In this document: positions 44,303 through 53,598 of the stretch, piece by piece
How positions within the stretch are numbered: the first letter of the stretch is position 1
How the letters are laid out: each line of letters opens with the position of its first letter
NCBI RefSeq assembly: GCF_003435815.1
Contig: NZ_QTUV01000002.1
Span: 62,001 to 126,000, forward strand
DNA from: Dorea sp. AM10-31
Lineage (GTDB): Bacteria; Bacillota; Clostridia; Lachnospirales; Lachnospiraceae
Length of the DNA: 64,000 nt
Direction of reading: 5' to 3'
Translations under genes and position numbers: made by a program
The notes under the pieces: generated by a model
Told to the model about the DNA's origin: nothing
The model's database searches: none
What the model saw: only the letters and a program-made list of their open reading frames with translations

Positions 44303-46918
44303 ATGAGCGAGAAAATAGTTCTGATCGACGGACACAGTATATTGAACAGGGCATTCTATGGGCTTCCGGATCTGACAAATTCAGAGGGGCTTCATACGAA
44401 TGCCATTTATGGTTTTCTGACGATCATGTTTAAAATATTAGAAGAAGAGAAGCCGGAGTATCTGACGGTGGCCTTTGATGTGCATGCACCGACGTTCCGT
44501 CACAAGATGTACGATGCGTACAAAGGAACGCGTAAGCCTATGGCAGAGGAACTGCGTCAGCAGGTTCCGGTGATCAAAGAAGTGTTAAAGGCGATGGGAG
44601 TGCGCATTATCGAGCAGCCGGGACTGGAGGCAGATGACCTGCTTGGAACGCTGTCGAGAAGAGCAGAAGAACAGGGCATGGAAGTATCTGTGATTTCCGG
44701 TGACAGAGATCTTCTGCAGCTTGCGACAGAGCATGTGAAGATTCGAATCCCGAAGACGAAGCAGGGACGCACCGAAGTGGAAGATTATTATGCGGCAGAT
44801 GTAAAAGAACGCTATCAGGTGAATCCGGTTGAATTTATCGACCTGAAAGCGCTGATGGGTGACACTGCCGATAATATTCCGGGAGTTCCAAGCATCGGCG
44901 AGAAGACAGCAACGAAGATCATTACCGAGTATCATTCTATTGAGAATGCACATGAGCATGTGGAAGAACTGAAGCCACCACGAGCATCCAAGGCATTAAA
45001 TGAACACTGGGATCTTGCGGTTTTAAGCAAGACACTGGCGACGATCGAAGTGCACGCGGATGTGGAATACGATTTTGAAGAGGCAAAACTTGGCAATCTC
45101 TATACGGAAGAGGCTTATGCATATTTCCAGAGATTACAGTTTAAGAACCTGTTATCCCGTTTTGATGTACAGCCAGAAGCGCCATCGATTGAAGAGACTT
45201 TCTGTGCGATCAAGACAAAGAAGGAAGCTGAAACATATCTGAAGAAGCTTGAGGGAGAAAAAGTTGTTGGCGCAGCTGTTTATAAAGATACAGAAAATGT
45301 ATTGCCATTATTTGCCATGCAGGCAGCTCTTGGAGGAGTTGCATTCTGTGCATCACAGGAAAAGACAGCGTTAATTCTTACAGGTGGAGAGATTTCCGCA
45401 GAATGGTTATTAGAGCAAGTCTCGCAGATTCAGCGGAAAGCCGGACAATTTGTTGTATTTGATCTGAAAAATGTCATAGCTGAACTGCCGATAGAAAACA
45501 GGGCGAATTGTTTTGATGCGACAGTTGCGGCGTATCTTCTGAATCCACTGAAAAGCGATTATATGTATGAAGATGTCGCAAGAGAACAGCTCGGACTTAT
45601 GATTGATGAGAAAGCAGACGGGAGAACAAAAGCCTGCTATGAAGCATATACAGCATTTGCGGCGAAAGAACCGCTGGAGAACCGTTTAAAAGATACAAAG
45701 AGCTGGGAGCTTTTTGAAAACATTGAGATGCCACTTGTATTTACCTTATATGAGATGGAACAAAATGGTGTGAAAGTGGAAGCAGAAGCGCTGAAAGCTT
45801 ACGGAGATCAGCTTGTCGGTAAGATTACTGAACTGGAAAAAGATATCTACGAGCTTGCAGGAGAAGAGTTCAACATCAATTCACCGAAGCAGCTTGGAGT
45901 AATTCTGTTTGAAAAAATGGAACTTCCGGGCGGAAGAAAGACAAAGACCGGATATTCAACTGCGGCGGATGTGCTGGACAAGCTGGCACCGGATTATCCG
46001 GTCGTATCAAAAGTACTGGAATACCGACAGCTTACGAAGCTTAAGTCTACGTACGCAGACGGGCTGGCGGGGTACATTCAGGAAGATGGAAGGATCCATG
46101 GAAAGTTCCATCAGACAGTGACGGCAACCGGGCGTTTGAGCAGTGCGGAGCCAAACCTGCAGAATATACCGGTCAGAGTGGAACTTGGCAGAATGATTCG
46201 TAAAGTATTTGTGCCGGAAGAAGGATATGTATTTGTAGATGCTGATTATTCGCAGATTGAACTGCGTGTGCTTGCACACTGCTCGCAGGATGAGCAGCTT
46301 ATCCAGGCATACAGGGAGGAAGCAGACATTCACAGAATTACCGCATCACAGGTATTTCACATTCCGTTCGATGAAGTGACACCGTTGCAGAGAAGAAATG
46401 CAAAAGCAGTAAACTTTGGTATTGTATATGGAATCAGTTCCTTTGGCCTCAGCCAGGATCTGAGCATTACGAGAAAAGAAGCGGCAAAATACATCGAAGA
46501 TTATTTTCAGACATATCCAGGAATCAAAAAGTTTCTGGATGATACAGTCGCACATGCAAAAGAGAACGGATATGTAGTAACACTGTTTGGCAGACGGCGT
46601 CCGGTTCCGGAATTATCATCGAGCAATTTCATGCAACGCTCATTTGGAGAACGAGTGGCGATGAATGCACCAATCCAAGGAACAGCGGCAGATATTATGA
46701 AGATTGCCATGATCGGTGTGGAACGCAGACTGAAAGAAGAGCATTTAAAATCAAGACTTGTGCTTCAGGTACACGATGAACTTTTGATCGAAGCGTACGA
46801 AACGGAAGTTGAAGAAGTGAAGAAAATTCTGGAAGAAGAGATGGAACATGCGGCTGACCTTCGGGTGCCGCTTGAGATAGATATGCATACTGGAACGAAT
46901 TGGTACGAAGCAAAATAA
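44303..46918 (+). CDS. polA: DNA polymerase I
   Basis: An 871-residue repair polymerase. The 5' nuclease domain (residues 1-290) starts LIDGHSILNRAFYGLPDLTN and has GLEADDLLGT near 110 and SGDRDLLQL near 132. The middle 3'-5' exonuclease domain (300-480) lacks the catalytic acidic residues (VVGAAVYKDTENVLPL), so proofreading is probably absent, as in many Firmicutes PolA. The polymerase domain has motif A DADYSQIELRVLAH near 647, motif B RRNAKAVNFGIVYG near 696 and motif C VLQVHDELLIE near 820. coaE follows 13 bases later. Confidence 0.97.
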   Translation: MSEKIVLIDGHSILNRAFYGLPDLTNSEGLHTNAIYGFLTIMFKILEEEKPEYLTVAFDVHAPTFRHKMYDAYKGTRKPMAEELRQQVPVIKEVLKAMGVRIIEQPGLEADDLLGTLSRRAEEQGMEVSVISGDRDLLQLATEHVKIRIPKTKQGRTEVEDYYAADVKERYQVNPVEFIDLKALMGDTADNIPGVPSIGEKTATKIITEYHSIENAHEHVEELKPPRASKALNEHWDLAVLSKTLATIEVHADVEYDFEEAKLGNLYTEEAYAYFQRLQFKNLLSRFDVQPEAPSIEETFCAIKTKKEAETYLKKLEGEKVVGAAVYKDTENVLPLFAMQAALGGVAFCASQEKTALILTGGEISAEWLLEQVSQIQRKAGQFVVFDLKNVIAELPIENRANCFDATVAAYLLNPLKSDYMYEDVAREQLGLMIDEKADGRTKACYEAYTAFAAKEPLENRLKDTKSWELFENIEMPLVFTLYEMEQNGVKVEAEALKAYGDQLVGKITELEKDIYELAGEEFNINSPKQLGVILFEKMELPGGRKTKTGYSTAADVLDKLAPDYPVVSKVLEYRQLTKLKSTYADGLAGYIQEDGRIHGKFHQTVTATGRLSSAEPNLQNIPVRVELGRMIRKVFVPEEGYVFVDADYSQIELRVLAHCSQDEQLIQAYREEADIHRITASQVFHIPFDEVTPLQRRNAKAVNFGIVYGISSFGLSQDLSITRKEAAKYIEDYFQTYPGIKKFLDDTVAHAKENGYVVTLFGRRRPVPELSSSNFMQRSFGERVAMNAPIQGTAADIMKIAMIGVERRLKEEHLKSRLVLQVHDELLIEAYETEVEEVKKILEEEMEHAADLRVPLEIDMHTGTNWYEAK

Positions 46919-46931
46919 GAGGTGAAAAGAC

Positions 46932-47522
46932 ATGAAGATAATAGGATTAACAGGTGGCGTTGGTTCCGGGAAAACACAGATTCTGGAATATCTGAATGAC
47001 AAATATGGTGCAACCATCTGTCAGGCTGACAAAGTCGCAAAGCATTTACAGAAAAAAGGAACAGAATGTTATGAGCAGATTGTTGCTTATTTCGGAGAAG
47101 ACATCCTGGATGAGAAGAAAGAGCTGGACCGTGAGAAAATTGCGGATATCGTATTTACAGACAAAGCCAAATTAGAAGCACTCAATGCAATTGTGCATCC
47201 GGCTGTAAAGGAAGAGATTAAGAAAAAAATCCGTCATGAAGAGCGGAAGAATACGAATCTGTTTATTCTGGAATCTGCACTTCTGATCGAAGATCATTAT
47301 GAAGAGGTCTATGACGAACTCTGGTATGTATATGTGAAGACAGAGGTCCGTAAGAACCGTCTGTTTTATTCCAGAGGATACAAGGAATCCAAGATTGATG
47401 ATATCATGGCTTCCCAGCTTACAAAAGAGCAATTTATGAAGGAATGTGACAGAGTTATTGACAATAATGGTGTTTTCGCCGAGACAATGATCCAGATCGA
47501 TCAGATCGTAAAGAATCTGTAA
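46932..47522 (+). CDS. coaE: Dephospho-CoA kinase
   Basis: A 196-residue P-loop kinase for the last step of coenzyme A synthesis. Walker A GLTGGVGSGKTQ at residues 5-16, then ICQADKVAKHLQ near 34 and the LNAIVHPAV segment near 85, all typical. Sits directly behind polA, a frequent Firmicutes order. Confidence 0.95.
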   Translation: MKIIGLTGGVGSGKTQILEYLNDKYGATICQADKVAKHLQKKGTECYEQIVAYFGEDILDEKKELDREKIADIVFTDKAKLEALNAIVHPAVKEEIKKKIRHEERKNTNLFILESALLIEDHYEEVYDELWYVYVKTEVRKNRLFYSRGYKESKIDDIMASQLTKEQFMKECDRVIDNNGVFAETMIQIDQIVKNL

Positions 47523-47591
47523 CAGTTAAAAGACAGCATGACGGTACATAATAGAAAAAATAACATTGTAAAGAACAGGTGGAAATAACAG

Positions 47592-48389
47592 ATGAGATTA
47601 TGCAGCATTGCCAGTGGAAGCAGCGGAAACTGTATTTACATAGGAGATGATACTACGCATCTTCTGGTAGACACTGGAATCAGCAAAAAGAGAATTGAAG
47701 AAGGCTTGAAAGAGCTGGAGATCAAAGGAGATGAACTACAGGGGATTCTCATTACACATGAACATGTCGATCATATACAGGGACTGGGTGTATTCAGCAG
47801 AAAATATGCAGTTCCTGTTTATGCAACTCATGGAACGATTGAAGGAATCAAAGCCAATAAAAATATTGGCAGGCTTCCGGAAGGTCTTCTGCATGAGGTG
47901 CAGGTAGATCAGACATTTCGTCTGGGAGATATGGACATCCGTCCTTTTGCAATTTCCCATGATGCAAATGAACCGTCCGGTTACCGGATTGAGAATGGCA
48001 GTAAGTCTGCTGCAGTTGCAACAGACCTTGGAATATATGATGACTATACCATTGAGAACCTTAAAAATCTGAATGGCATTGTACTGGAGGCGAACCACGA
48101 CATACATATGCTAGAAGTCGGTCCATATCCTTATCCTCTGAAAAGAAGAGTTATGGGCGACAAAGGACATTTATCAAATGAATTGTCAGGGCGCCTTCTT
48201 TGTGATATACTGCATGATGATATGTCCGCAGTTGTACTCGGACATCTGAGCAAGGAAAATAATTATGAAAGTCTTGCTTATGAAACTGTGAAACTGGAAG
48301 TTACGATGGGAGACAATCCGTACAAGGGAGAAGAACTTCCGATCACAGTTGCAAAAAGAACATCCGTTTCTAACATTATTCAGCTGTAG
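47592..48389 (+). CDS. MBL-fold hydrolase (WalJ/YycJ-like)
   Basis: A 265-residue metallo-beta-lactamase-fold protein. SIASGSSGNCIYIGDDTTHL at the start, the metal motif THEHVDHIQGL near 57, and later histidines in ISHDANEPSGY near 120 and GHLSKENN near 217 match the YycJ/WalJ family, implicated in DNA repair or cell-wall control in Bacilli. The WalRK neighbours are absent here. GGTGGA precedes the start. Confidence 0.87.
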   Translation: MRLCSIASGSSGNCIYIGDDTTHLLVDTGISKKRIEEGLKELEIKGDELQGILITHEHVDHIQGLGVFSRKYAVPVYATHGTIEGIKANKNIGRLPEGLLHEVQVDQTFRLGDMDIRPFAISHDANEPSGYRIENGSKSAAVATDLGIYDDYTIENLKNLNGIVLEANHDIHMLEVGPYPYPLKRRVMGDKGHLSNELSGRLLCDILHDDMSAVVLGHLSKENNYESLAYETVKLEVTMGDNPYKGEELPITVAKRTSVSNIIQL

Positions 48390-48424
48390 GAAGAGATGAA
48401 CAGGCTTTGAAGGAGGACTCGCAT

Positions 48425-48535
48425 ATGAAGAAATGTATCATTACAGTAGTTGGAAAAGACAATGTCGGAATTATCGCAAAAGTAACGGCTTATATTGCCG
48501 GTGCGAATATACATGTGTCTGCTCCGTTGGGTTAG
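48425..48535 (+). pseudogene. Truncated ACT-domain protein gene (UPF0237), 5' remnant
   Basis: The frame begins [20 protein letters not shown], the exact style of the ~90-residue ACT-domain UPF0237 proteins, and keeps a good ribosome binding site (AAGGAGG). After 30 residues it runs into foreign codons (VSAPLG) and a stop at 48533. The remaining two thirds of the domain is missing. In related genomes this gene stands directly before the UPF0210 gene, whose tail follows here in another frame. Confidence 0.8.
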
Positions 48536-48795
48536 ATATGATCGCAATACCTGGAAAGACAAAAGCAACAACCATTTCCGGGATCATTGCCGATGAGATG
48601 GCAATCGGAATGGTGAACCAGAAGACGACAGCGGTTCGTCTCATTCCGGTTATTGGAAAAGATGTAGGAGATGTGGCGCAGTTCGGTGGGTTGTTAGGCT
48701 ATGCACCGATCATGCCGGTAAACGAATACGACTGCAGTTCATTTGTGAACAGGAAAGGACGTATTCCGGCACCGATCCACAGCTTTAAAAATTAG
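48514..48795 (+). pseudogene. UPF0210 (PFL-family) gene, 3' remnant
   Basis: From about 48514 the frame reads [20 protein letters not shown] and continues through [32 protein letters not shown] and [15 protein letters not shown] to the stop at 48793. That is the C-terminal ~90 residues of UPF0210, a protein of about 450 residues. The start and some 360 codons are absent. The upstream ATG in this frame (48433) lies within the ACT remnant and would yield a nonsense N-terminus. Confidence 0.82.
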
Positions 48796-48808
48796 TGAGG
48801 TATAGGTA

Positions 48809-49666
48809 ATGGGAAAAATAGCAATTGTAACAGACAGCAACAGTGGTATTACACAGGAAGAAGCAAAGGAACTGGGAATCCGTGTTGTGCCGATGCCATT
48901 TTATATCAATGGGGAACTGTATTACGAAGATATTACACTGACACAGGATGAATTTTATGAAAAACTGGAAACCGGTGCGGATATTTCAACATCTCAACCG
49001 TCACCGGGAGATGTTATGGAACTGTGGGAAGAACTGCTAGAGGAGTATGATGAAGTCATTCATATTCCGATGTCCAGCGGACTGAGCAGTTCCTGCGAGA
49101 ACGCGATCATGCTCGCCAGAGAATTTGAAGGAAAAGTACATGTTGTGGATAACCAGCGTATTTCCGTAACACAACGCCAATCTGTGGAAGACGCCATGAT
49201 GATGCGCGATAAAGGAATGTCCGGTGAAGAGATCGTCGATGTTCTGATGCGTGAAAAGCTGGAATCCAGCATTTATATTACAGTTGATACTTTGAAATAT
49301 TTGAAAAAAGGTGGAAGAATCACACCTGCTGCCGCAGCAATCGGAACGGTACTGAATCTGAAACCGGTACTCCAGATCCAAGGCGAGAAACTGGATGCAT
49401 TTGCAAAAGTGCGCGGATGGAAGGCTGCAAAAAAGACAATGCTGGATGCAATTGACAAGGATATTCATTCCCGTTTCGCAGGAGAAAAGGTTCATCTGGA
49501 AGCTGCATATACATGCTCAGAAGAAGAAAAAGACAAATGGATTGCGGAGTTACAGGTGAGATTTCCTGATTATGAGATTCGCACAGAAAAATTATCTCTG
49601 AGCGTGGCATGTCATATCGGTCCTGGAGCAATGGCGGTTGCCTGCAGTAAATATATAGAAGTATAG
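48809..49666 (+). CDS. DegV family protein, second copy (FakB-like)
   Basis: A 285-residue DegV-fold fatty-acid-binding protein. IVTDSNSGITQEEAKELGI at the start, TSQPSPGDV near 60, PMSSGLSSSCENA near 88, and the end SVACHIGPGAMAVAC. It differs clearly from the copy at 2973, so the two may prefer different fatty acids, as FakB1 and FakB2 do in Staphylococcus. GAGGT lies before ATG 48809, 13 bases after the UPF0210 remnant. Confidence 0.9.
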   Translation: MGKIAIVTDSNSGITQEEAKELGIRVVPMPFYINGELYYEDITLTQDEFYEKLETGADISTSQPSPGDVMELWEELLEEYDEVIHIPMSSGLSSSCENAIMLAREFEGKVHVVDNQRISVTQRQSVEDAMMMRDKGMSGEEIVDVLMREKLESSIYITVDTLKYLKKGGRITPAAAAIGTVLNLKPVLQIQGEKLDAFAKVRGWKAAKKTMLDAIDKDIHSRFAGEKVHLEAAYTCSEEEKDKWIAELQVRFPDYEIRTEKLSLSVACHIGPGAMAVACSKYIEV

Positions 49667-49695
49667 GTAGCTGGGACAATCAAGACTGGACGACA

Positions 49696-49730
49696 ATATG
49701 TGCCATTCGCGGATACTTGGTGGCACATAT
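49696..49730. repeat. Inverted repeat after degV
   Basis: ATATGTGCCA (49696-49705) and TGGCACATAT (49721-49730) are perfect 10-base arms around 15 bases. No T-run follows. It precedes the longer hairpin at 49732. Confidence 0.55.
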
Positions 49731-49731
49731 G

Positions 49732-49797
49732 AATGGAATAAAGCAATAAAAAGACGATCGCAGTAAAGTGATCGTCTTTCTTTTGCTTTATTCCATT
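49732..49797. terminator. Long two-part hairpin, terminator between degV and apbE
   Basis: Outer arms AATGGAATAAAGCAA (49732-49746) and TTGCTTTATTCCATT (49783-49797) and inner arms AAAGACGATC (49750-49759) and GATCGTCTTT (49770-49779) pair perfectly, with 3-base internal gaps. T-runs follow the inner stem on both strands. Confidence 0.82.
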
Positions 49798-49838
49798 ATC
49801 TGTGATCGTCAGCTGAAACATCTAAAGAATACCAGCTA

Positions 49839-50825
49839 CTAGTGATTTTTTTGGAAATTATTCGAATAATGAAGTTCGCCATCATTTGTAATAAAAATGG
49901 CGTCAACATTATCTAACTGGTTTACCATATTCAGTGCGCGGTCATATCCCATCATCAGACAGATGGTACTCAGCGCATCTGCCGTTAGTGATGAATCTGT
50001 GATAACAGATACACTGTACAGATCTGTCTTGCATGGCTTTCCGGTTGAAGGCGAGAGCACGTGATGGTAAATCTTTCCGTTCTTTTCAAAATATCGTTCG
50101 TAAATGCCACTGGTGACAACAGACTGATCATCAATCTTTACGGAAGCGATCGCTTCGCCGTTTTTCCCAAATGGTTTTTGGATGCCGATGTGATAATCCG
50201 AACCATCCGGCTTGGTACCAATCGTCTGTACATTGCCGCCGAGATTAATCGTCGCGTGTTTCACGCCTTTCTTTTTCAGATAGTCTTTTACGCGGTCTGC
50301 AATATAACCTTTGGCGATTCCTCCGAGGTCAATTTTCGCATGTTTGTCTGCCAGCGTAACAGCATTGCCATTTATTATTACATCGTGATAATTGACGTGG
50401 GAAAGCTTTTTGTCGATTTTTGCGGAAGATGGTACCTTTTTCTTGCCGGAACGGAAATCCCACAGGCGGGAAACAGAACCGATGGTAATATCAAATTCAC
50501 TTTTCGAGAACTTTCCATAATAAAGCCCTTTTTTGATCAGACTGATCGTATCGTCCGAAACGGTAACAGCTTTTCCTTTTGCATGATTAATCTTATATAC
50601 ATCGCCTTTTTTGTTGTCCGGTGAGAACATAGCGTCGTATTTCTTACATAATGTTTCGCAGCCCTTGATGACAGAAGTATTGGCAGAATCCAGGATCTGC
50701 ACCTTAATTGTGGTGTCAAATAATGTGTCACTGTAAGTAAGCCCGCGTTTTCCGGAAAGTCCGGAACAACCGGTCAGAAGAAGTGAAACACACATGGCTG
50801 CTGCCGTGATTTTTTTTAGTTTCAT
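49839..50825 (-). CDS. apbE: FAD:protein FMN transferase lipoprotein
   Basis: A 328-residue ApbE that attaches FMN covalently to Thr residues of exported or membrane flavoproteins, using FAD. A signal sequence ends in lipobox LLTGC (cysteine near 20), placing it outside the membrane. Motifs: YSDTLFDTTIKVQI near 31, KIDLGGIAKGYIADRVKDYL near 166, INLGGNVQTIG near 193, and HHVLSPSTGKP near 248. It is divergent from the NusG-II and Gx-transporter genes, which often accompany ApbE in flavin-linked redox loci. GGAGGTG precedes the start. Confidence 0.93.
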   Translation of the reverse strand: MKLKKITAAAMCVSLLLTGCSGLSGKRGLTYSDTLFDTTIKVQILDSANTSVIKGCETLCKKYDAMFSPDNKKGDVYKINHAKGKAVTVSDDTISLIKKGLYYGKFSKSEFDITIGSVSRLWDFRSGKKKVPSSAKIDKKLSHVNYHDVIINGNAVTLADKHAKIDLGGIAKGYIADRVKDYLKKKGVKHATINLGGNVQTIGTKPDGSDYHIGIQKPFGKNGEAIASVKIDDQSVVTSGIYERYFEKNGKIYHHVLSPSTGKPCKTDLYSVSVITDSSLTADALSTICLMMGYDRALNMVNQLDNVDAIFITNDGELHYSNNFQKNH

Positions 50826-50861
50826 AATACACCTCCAGGTCGGCAGTCATAATCTTAAGTT

Positions 50862-50889
50862 ATTATACCATGAAAAATAAGATATGCAA
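50862..50889 (-). promoter_or_regulatory. Promoter of apbE
   Basis: On the minus strand TTGCAT (complement of 50884-50889) and TATAAT (complement of 50862-50867), 16 bases apart. Confidence 0.6.
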
Positions 50890-50901
50890 TCGAACATGTG
50901 A

Positions 50902-50930
50902 TTGCAGTGTTTGATTTCTTGTGTTAGAAT
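50902..50930 (+). promoter_or_regulatory. Promoter of NusG-II / Gx operon
   Basis: TTGCAG (50902-50907) and TAGAAT (50925-50930) with a 17-base spacer, back to back with the apbE promoter. Confidence 0.6.
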
Positions 50931-50954
50931 GTAACGCAGAGAGGAACGGTGTAT

Positions 50955-51332
50955 ATGAAAGAAAAGATGCATTTGAAGAAAAAAGACTGGGTTTTAATTG
51001 CGATTATCATTGTTGTAGCGGGTCTTGCCTTCTTTCTCCATAACCTTCTTGGCGCCAAAGGTGCGAATTGCGTTGTGGTGAAAGTAGACGGGAAGATTGA
51101 GGGAACCTATTCTCTTGGAGAGGATCAGGAGATTTCCATCAATGGTGGAACGAATACACTTGTGATCAAAAACAACAGAGCGAAGATGAAAGAGGCAGAC
51201 TGCCCGGATCAACTCTGCGTGAACCAGAAAGCAATTTCAAAAAACAATGAGAGCATTATCTGTCTTCCGAATAAAGTAGTTGTTGAAGTTGAGAGCAGTG
51301 AGAACAGTGAATTTGATGCTGTATCAAATTAA
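50955..51332 (+). CDS. NusG domain II-containing protein
   Basis: A 125-residue protein with one membrane helix (residues 11-28) and an outward beta domain of the NusG-II type: VVKVDGKIEGTYSLGED near 39, then INGGTNTLVIKNNRAKMKEA, and DCPDQLCVNQKAISKNNESI near 78, whose two cysteines (C-x4-C) are a family mark. The ending IICLPNKVVVEV is typical. Function is not settled; it usually neighbours Gx-type membrane proteins and flavin transfer genes. ATG 50955 follows GAGAGGA; GTG 50949 is too close. Confidence 0.87.
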   Translation: MKEKMHLKKKDWVLIAIIIVVAGLAFFLHNLLGAKGANCVVVKVDGKIEGTYSLGEDQEISINGGTNTLVIKNNRAKMKEADCPDQLCVNQKAISKNNESIICLPNKVVVEVESSENSEFDAVSN

Positions 51333-51364
51333 GGTATTGTAGCAGGAAGGAAGATAAGGAGTAC

Positions 51365-51856
51365 GTGAAGAGCAGAGTAGCATATTTTGGAGTGTTTACG
51401 GCATTGGCATTGATTTTTAGTTATGTAGAGACATTGATTCCGGTCAACCTCGGGATTCCCGGTGTGAAACTTGGACTTGCGAATCTGATCATTGTTGTTG
51501 CCTTATATAAGATGCGCCTTTCAGAGGCGTATCTTCTTTCTGTCGTGCGTATATTGCTGGCAGGATTTATTTTTGGAAATTATTTCAGCATTATATACAG
51601 CCTTGCCGGAGGACTTTTAAGTCTGACTGTAATGGCGCTTCTTAAGAAGTGGGGAGGATTCAGCTTGCAGGGAATCAGTATTGCAGGCGGTGTCTTCCAC
51701 AATATCGGACAGCTTATTGTTGCGGCTGTTGTGGTAGAGACATTCAGCGTTACTTATTATTTCCCGGTACTTCTGGTAGCAGGGCTGCTTACCGGACTTG
51801 TGATCGGCATTGTTGCGGAGATGATGCTTAAGAGGCTTGTGAATATACAGTTTTAG
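51365..51856 (+). CDS. Gx transporter family protein (HepT/heptaprenyl synthase component I-like)
   Basis: A 163-residue membrane protein with about five helices. YFGVFTALALIFSYVETLIP at the start, PGVKLGLANLIIVVALY near 33 and RILLAGFIFGNYFSIIYSLA near 61 match the family annotated as heptaprenyl diphosphate synthase component I or Gx transporter; its fold resembles ECF substrate-binding subunits, so transport of a quinone or flavin precursor is suspected. It starts with GTG 51365 after AAGGAG. Forms an operon with the NusG-II gene and perhaps ruvAB, 16 bases downstream. Confidence 0.82.
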   Translation: MKSRVAYFGVFTALALIFSYVETLIPVNLGIPGVKLGLANLIIVVALYKMRLSEAYLLSVVRILLAGFIFGNYFSIIYSLAGGLLSLTVMALLKKWGGFSLQGISIAGGVFHNIGQLIVAAVVVETFSVTYYFPVLLVAGLLTGLVIGIVAEMMLKRLVNIQF

Positions 51857-51872
51857 GTAAATGGAGGAACAG

Positions 51873-52481
51873 ATGATTCAATATATCAGAGGTGAACTTG
51901 CGGTTGTGGAAGCAGATCGCGTGATCGTAGATGTCGGTGGCGTCGGCTATGGTATTTTCATGCCGGTAGAGTCGATCAGCCAGCTGCCGCCGGTCGGCAA
52001 TGAGGTGCGTATTTATACTTATCTTAATGTAAAAGAAGACGCGATGCAGTTATTTGGATTCCTGACAAGAGATGATCTGCAGGTATTCAAGTTGTTGATC
52101 GGTGTGAACGGGATCGGACCAAAAGGCGGTCAGGCAGTACTGTCTGTATTAAGCCCGGATGATCTGCGTTTTGCAGTATTATCCGGTGATGTGAAAGCAA
52201 TCTGTGCGGCACCGGGAATCGGCAAGAAGACAGCAGAAAAGGTCATTTTAGAGCTTAAGGACAAGCTAAGCCTTGAGGATGCGTTAGAGCATACGATGAC
52301 CGGAGACGCCGGGGATATTTCTTACGGAGATTCGTCCGGAGTCCAGAGCGAAGCTGTTCAGGCGCTGACAGCACTTGGCTACAGCAGTACAGAGGCTTTA
52401 AGAGCTGTGAAGAAAATAGAAATAACAGAAGCAATGGATGTCGAAGCTGTATTAAAACAGGCTTTGAAACAGATGCTGTAA
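51873..52481 (+). CDS. ruvA: Holliday junction helicase subunit RuvA
   Basis: A 202-residue junction-binding protein. [20 protein letters not shown] at the start, [17 protein letters not shown] near 46, the two helix-hairpin-helix motifs [13 protein letters not shown] near 74 and [17 protein letters not shown] near 109, and the C-terminal helical domain that contacts RuvB. ATG 51873 follows GGAGG; an in-frame ATG 12 bases earlier overlaps that site. Confidence 0.96.
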   Translation: MIQYIRGELAVVEADRVIVDVGGVGYGIFMPVESISQLPPVGNEVRIYTYLNVKEDAMQLFGFLTRDDLQVFKLLIGVNGIGPKGGQAVLSVLSPDDLRFAVLSGDVKAICAAPGIGKKTAEKVILELKDKLSLEDALEHTMTGDAGDISYGDSSGVQSEAVQALTALGYSSTEALRAVKKIEITEAMDVEAVLKQALKQML

Positions 52482-52494
52482 AGGATCGATAAAG

Positions 52495-53499
52495 ATGAGC
52501 AGAAGAATCATAACAACAGAGAATCTGGAAGAAGATGCGAAGATCGAGAACAATCTCCGCCCGCAGCTTCTGGACGATTATATCGGACAGGCAAAGGCGA
52601 AGGAGATGTTGAATGTATATATCCGTGCGGCGAGAGAGCGAGGAGATGCACTGGATCATGTCCTGTTTTATGGTCCGCCGGGACTTGGAAAGACAACACT
52701 TGCCGGGATCATTGCCAATGAGATGGGCGTGAATATTAAGATCACATCCGGACCGGCAATTGAAAAACCGGGTGAGATGGCAGCAATTTTAAATAATCTG
52801 CAGGAGAAGGATGTTCTTTTTGTAGATGAGATCCATCGGCTGAATCGGCAGGTAGAAGAAGTACTTTATCCTGCGATGGAAGATTATGCGATTGATATCA
52901 TGATCGGAAAGGGCGCAACTGCAAGATCTATTCGGTTGGATCTTCCAAAATTCACACTGGTAGGTGCAACGACGAGAGCAGGTATGCTGACAGCGCCGCT
53001 CCGGGACCGTTTCGGAGTTGTACACCGGATGGAATATTATACAACTGAGGAACTGGTGACGATCATCAAGCGTTCAGCGAGAGTACTGGAAGTAGGAATC
53101 GATGAAGCGGGCGCTCTGGCGCTGGCGAGACGTTCCAGAGGAACACCGAGACTGGCAAACCGTCTGTTAAAGCGTGTGCGGGATTTTGCACAGGTAAAGT
53201 ATGACGGAGATATCACAAAGGAAGTTGCAGACTATGCACTGGATCTTCTGGATGTAGATAAAGAAGGTCTTGATCAGACAGACAGGGAACTTTTGCTTAC
53301 GATTGTGAATAAATTTGCCGGAGGCCCGGTAGGGCTGGACACACTGGCAGCTTCTGTCGGAGAAGATGCAGGAACGATCGAGGATGTATACGAACCGTAT
53401 CTGCTGAAAAATGGATTTATCCAGCGTACTCCGAAGGGAAGAATTGTCACAGAAAAAGCATATATACATCTTGGCATTGAGATGAATATGGAAGTCTGA
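52495..53499 (+). CDS. ruvB: Holliday junction helicase subunit RuvB
   Basis: A 334-residue AAA+ motor that drives branch migration with Ruv[18 protein letters not shown] near 22, Walker [13 protein letters not shown] near 59, Walker [10 protein letters not shown] near 108, sensor [18 protein letters not shown] near 160 and the winged helix [10 protein letters not shown] near 308. It follows ruvA by 13 bases. Confidence 0.97.
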   Translation: MSRRIITTENLEEDAKIENNLRPQLLDDYIGQAKAKEMLNVYIRAARERGDALDHVLFYGPPGLGKTTLAGIIANEMGVNIKITSGPAIEKPGEMAAILNNLQEKDVLFVDEIHRLNRQVEEVLYPAMEDYAIDIMIGKGATARSIRLDLPKFTLVGATTRAGMLTAPLRDRFGVVHRMEYYTTEELVTIIKRSARVLEVGIDEAGALALARRSRGTPRLANRLLKRVRDFAQVKYDGDITKEVADYALDLLDVDKEGLDQTDRELLLTIVNKFAGGPVGLDTLAASVGEDAGTIEDVYEPYLLKNGFIQRTPKGRIVTEKAYIHLGIEMNMEV

Positions 53500-53534
53500 A
53501 AAATCGGCAGAAAAATCAGCAGATGAAAAAAAGG

Positions 53535-53563
53535 TTGGTTTTTTGCACAGATTAGTTTATAAT
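53535..53563 (+). promoter_or_regulatory. Promoter of zapA
   Basis: TTGGTT (53535-53540) and TATAAT (53558-53563) with 17 bases between; the -35 box is weak. Confidence 0.5.
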
Positions 53564-53598
53564 GGTAAAAAGATTATGAATGTATGCGGGAGGCATTT

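Noticed and set aside
44303..46918. Proofreading 3'-5' exonuclease in PolA
   Set aside because: The expected acidic D-x-E motif is missing in the middle domain, so this activity was not claimed.
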